Of a DNA stretch of 64,000 nt, positions 61,608-64,000 are shown piece by piece (the first letter of the stretch is position 1; the number at the start of each line of letters is the position of its first letter). The stretch lies in contig NZ_CP016279.1 of the NCBI RefSeq assembly GCF_001542625.1, positions 9,486,001 through 9,550,000 of the forward strand, in the 5' to 3' direction. The stretch is from Streptomyces griseochromogenes. GTDB lineage: Bacteria > Actinomycetota > Actinomycetes > Streptomycetales > Streptomycetaceae. A program made the position numbers and the translations under genes. The notes under the pieces are model-generated. The model saw only the letters and a list, made by a program, of their open reading frames with translations. It had not been told where the DNA came from and did not search any database.

Positions 61608-63122
61608 CTACTGGTGAGCCGGGACCGGTTCGGACTCGAGTTCGGGGGACCGTCCCGCGAGGCGCTCGCGCCACACGGTGAGGACGGCCTCGTCGGTGGG
61701 CCTGGTCGCCAGGGAGACGACCGCATAGGCGGCGAGGGAGGCGAGCAGGCCGTAGTAGACCGGCTCGTTGGCGAGGATGCCGTAGCCCGCCATCAGGCCG
61801 ATCACGGCGAGGCCGCCGACCAGCACGGAGGCGAGGGCGCCCTGCACGGTGCCGCGCTTCCACAGCAGCCCGCCGAGGATGGGCACGAGCAGGCCGCCGA
61901 CGAGGAGGTTGTAGGCGACGGTCAGGGCCTCGACCACGTTGTTCAGCGCGATCGCCGTGCCGATCACCGCGACGCCCATGATCAGGATGAAGACGCGGTT
62001 GCCCTTCACCTCGTCGTGCTCCTCGCCGCCCCGGCGCACCACGCCCCGCAGCCGGGACCAGATGTCGTTGTTGGCGACCGTGGCACAGGCGATCAGGGCG
62101 CCGGAGGAGGTGGACATCACGGCGGCCAGGGCGGCGGCCAGCACCAGGCCGCGCACGCCGACGGGCAGTTCGTCCTTGACGATGGTGGCGAAGGCGTCGT
62201 CGGGACTGCCGAGCTTCGGGTAGAGGACCTTGGCCGCGGTGCCGATGACGGCGCCGGCGAGGGCGTAGACCAGACAGTAGGTCCCGGCCCCCGTGCCGCC
62301 CCACTTGGCGGTCCTGTCGCTGCGGGCGGTGAACACGCGCTGCCAGATGTCCTGGCCGATCAGCATGCCGAAGGTGTAGATCAGCACGTAGGTGAAGATC
62401 GTCTCGCCGCCGATGCCCAGCGGGTCGAAGTACGAGGTCGGCAGCTTGGCCCTCATCTCGGAGAAGCCGCCCGCCTTGACGACCGCGATGGGCAGCAGGA
62501 GGAGCAGCACACCGATCGTCTTGACCACGAACTGCACCATGTCGGTGAGCGTGATGGACCACATGCCGCCGAGGGTCGAGTAGGCGACGACGATCGCGCC
62601 GCCGAGGACGATCGCGACGGTGCGGTTCATGTCGAAGAGGACGTCGAAGATCGTTGCGTAGGCGATGGTCGAGGTGACCGCCAGCATGAGGGTGTACGCC
62701 CACATGACCACGCCCGAGATCAGGCCGGCCCTGCCCACCCGTCTCCCACCACCACCCTCAACCGAGGCGCTGCGCGCCGCCCTCGTGTCTCCGTAGCGCA
62801 GGTCCAGCATCTCGGAGACCGTGTAGACCTTCAGGCGGGCGATGCGGGCCGAGAAGAAGACCGACAGGGCCAGCAGGCCGAGGCCGATGGTGAAGACCAT
62901 CCAGGCGCCGGAGAGGCCGTACCGGTATCCGAGCCCCACGCCGCCGATGGTGGAGGCGCCGCCGAGGACGATCGCCGCCATCGTGCCGGAGTACATGGCG
63001 GGCCCGAGGCGACGGCCGGCCACCAGGAACTCGCTCTTCGACCTGGCGCGGCGCATGCCCCACCAGCCCATGGCCAGCATGCCGGCCAGATAGACGACGA
63101 TCACCGTGTAGTCGACGGCCAT
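61608..63122 (-). CDS. Sodium:solute symporter (SSS family)
   Basis: A 504-residue symporter with about 13 helices. SSS features are seen in [30 protein letters not shown] near the start, [21 protein letters not shown], and [20 protein letters not shown], which holds the sodium-site serines. It should import the substrate of the following ureohydrolase or a related amine. ATG at 63122 has AAGGAGG. First gene of the leftward operon, divergent from PucR. A possible promoter is at 63249-63277. Confidence 0.88.
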   Translation of the reverse strand: MAVDYTVIVVYLAGMLAMGWWGMRRARSKSEFLVAGRRLGPAMYSGTMAAIVLGGASTIGGVGLGYRYGLSGAWMVFTIGLGLLALSVFFSARIARLKVYTVSEMLDLRYGDTRAARSASVEGGGGRRVGRAGLISGVVMWAYTLMLAVTSTIAYATIFDVLFDMNRTVAIVLGGAIVVAYSTLGGMWSITLTDMVQFVVKTIGVLLLLLPIAVVKAGGFSEMRAKLPTSYFDPLGIGGETIFTYVLIYTFGMLIGQDIWQRVFTARSDRTAKWGGTGAGTYCLVYALAGAVIGTAAKVLYPKLGSPDDAFATIVKDELPVGVRGLVLAAALAAVMSTSSGALIACATVANNDIWSRLRGVVRRGGEEHDEVKGNRVFILIMGVAVIGTAIALNNVVEALTVAYNLLVGGLLVPILGGLLWKRGTVQGALASVLVGGLAVIGLMAGYGILANEPVYYGLLASLAAYAVVSLATRPTDEAVLTVWRERLAGRSPELESEPVPAHQ

Positions 63123-63248
63123 GTGGGGCCCTCCTTCGCGCGCTGTCGGTGGCGTGTCGTGCAGAGACGTGGGGATTACCCGGAAGAGGAGCGACGGCAG
63201 CGGACCGCGGGGACATCCGCCCGTACCCGCGGCTGCCGTGCCGACTTG

Positions 63249-63277
63249 ACACTAGGTGGCCGGACAGCGACTGCGAA
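63249..63277 (-). promoter_or_regulatory. Candidate promoter of the symporter operon
   Basis: Minus-strand hexamers TTCGCA (63277-63272) and TAGTGT (63254-63249) are separated by 17 nt, about 127 nt before the symporter ATG. TTGACA on the plus strand (63246-63251) overlaps it and could serve the divergent pucR-like gene, giving mutually exclusive promoters. Confidence 0.4.
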
Positions 63278-63327
63278 GTGTACGTTTCATCCAATCGAAG
63301 CCGTACGGGGTGGAAGGAACGCACACC

Positions 63328-64000
63328 ATGCCGGAGACGGTCGCCCCAGCAGTCCCACCGACCCCACCGGTCCCGCTGTCGGCCCTGCTGGCCCGGGAGG
63401 ACCTGGCCCTGCGGCAGATCGCGGGCCCCTCGGACCCGGACACGGTGATCCACTGGGCGCACACCTCGGAGATGGCCGACCCGTACCCGTACCTGCTGGG
63501 CGGCGAGCTGCTGCTGACCGCCGGAGTGCACGTCCCGGAGGCGACGGGCTCGGACGGTGGCGCCCCCGGTCATGGGGAGGATTCGAGACTGGGGGACTAC
63601 TTCGACGACTACGTCTCCCGGATCGTGGCCGCGGGCGGTGCGGCCCTCGGTTTCGGCCTCGCCCCCGTCCACGACACGGTCCCGCGCGCGCTGGTCGCCG
63701 CGTGCGACGCGTACGGCCTGCCGCTGCTGGAGGTCCCGCCCCAGACGACCTTCTCGGGAGTGGCCCGCGCGGTCTGGCAGCTGATGGCACAGGCCCGCCT
63801 GGCCGAGCTGCGCCGCGTCACAGAGGCTCAGCAGAGCCTCGCGGCGGCCGCGTCCCGTCCGGACCCGGTCCCCTCGGTCCTGCGCCGACTGGCCCAGCGG
63901 CTGAGCGGCAACGCCGCCCTCTACGGACCCGACGGCACCGTGATCGCGGCAGCGGGCCGGGAGCCGTCCGAGCAGGTCAAGGAGGCGCTTTCGGGGCTGA
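63328..64000 (+). CDS. PucR-family transcriptional regulator (incomplete)
   Basis: The first 224 residues of a regulator cut by the window end. The N-terminal domain PLSALLAREDLALRQIAGPS, later ELLLTAGVHVPE and LPLLEVPPQTTFSGVARAVW, is the PucR ligand domain; a GAF-like part (LSGNAALYGPDGTVIAAAG) follows. The C-terminal HTH expected for the family lies outside. ATG at 63328 has GGAAGGAA in front. PucR proteins sense purine or other nitrogen compounds. Its divergent position suggests control of the symporter-ureohydrolase operon. Confidence 0.88.
   Translation, partial: MPETVAPAVPPTPPVPLSALLAREDLALRQIAGPSDPDTVIHWAHTSEMADPYPYLLGGELLLTAGVHVPEATGSDGGAPGHGEDSRLGDYFDDYVSRIVAAGGAALGFGLAPVHDTVPRALVAACDAYGLPLLEVPPQTTFSGVARAVWQLMAQARLAELRRVTEAQQSLAAAASRPDPVPSVLRRLAQRLSGNAALYGPDGTVIAAAGREPSEQVKEALSGL

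Noticed and set aside
1..64000. Prophage, integrative element or insertion sequence
   Set aside because: No integrase, transposase, tRNA target or phage structural gene was found; base composition is uniform apart from short control regions.

Overview
The window is chromosomal DNA from a high-GC actinomycete, almost certainly a Streptomyces. Codons strongly prefer G/C at the third position, GTG starts and GTGA/ATGA stop-start overlaps are common, and several architectures are typical of the genus: the RbsC-RbsB fusion, a two-in-one ABC exporter, GPP34, PrsW, and I36 and S37 secreted proteins. The order copZ-copA / citrate synthase / RecD2-like helicase / ribose operon also agrees with what I remember of Streptomyces core chromosomes. 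No tRNA, rRNA, CRISPR array, prophage or complete insertion sequence was seen.

Layout. 1-5.2 kb: an ABC permease coupled to an unusual exported hydrolase-ABC ATPase fusion, then an amino-acid (APC) permease. 5.5-12.8 kb: a myo-inositol catabolic block (mmsA/iolA, iolD, iolB, a Cgl0159-type aldolase, iolC, all leftward, and a divergent iolE-like gene), with a strong terminator after mmsA. 12.8-13.6 kb has no convincing gene. 13.6-19 kb: an orphan small HTH protein, a zinc alcohol dehydrogenase, an MMPL transporter divergent from its probable TetR repressor, and a PrsW-type membrane protease. 19-22 kb: a copper module (CsoR-type operator, copZ, copA). 22.0-22.4 kb: a series of RNA hairpins ending in a terminator, the best candidate in the window for an undescribed element. 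22.5-26.7 kb: citrate synthase, RecD2-like helicase, a small secreted protein. 26.8-32.8 kb: a complete ribose regulon (LacI regulator, RbsA, RbsC-RbsB fusion, RbsK, RbsD). 32.9-39.9 kb: a VOC protein, a gene remnant, a leftward Gfo/Idh, DUF993-like and TIM-barrel operon with a divergent LacI regulator (a probable uncharacterised sugar pathway), a MarR-GNAT fusion and another TIM-barrel protein. 40-47 kb: MFS transporter, lipoprotein, Tat-exported GH3 glycosidase, haloalkane dehalogenase-like hydrolase, S37 protease, small secreted protein. 47-58.9 kb: a 1249-residue fused ABC exporter, secreted phytase-like/esterase and class A beta-lactamase-like proteins, a large GT39-like membrane glycosyltransferase, then small proteins (HEAT-like, I36, GPP34 and others) and one broken gene. 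58.9-64 kb: a leftward operon of sodium:solute symporter, agmatinase-family ureohydrolase and ThDP-dependent enzyme, divergent from a PucR regulator cut by the window end.

Functionally the window is mostly catabolism under local control. Inositol, ribose, an unknown sugar or polyol, and a guanidino compound (arginine, agmatine or guanidinobutyrate) each have a compact enzyme set, and three of the four have transport and/or a regulator alongside. Copper export and secreted hydrolases make up the rest. Three copies of a dispersed intergenic repeat lie at 3.7, 12.8 and 51.1 kb. Functions are assigned from recognised motifs and family resemblance; no database search was run.
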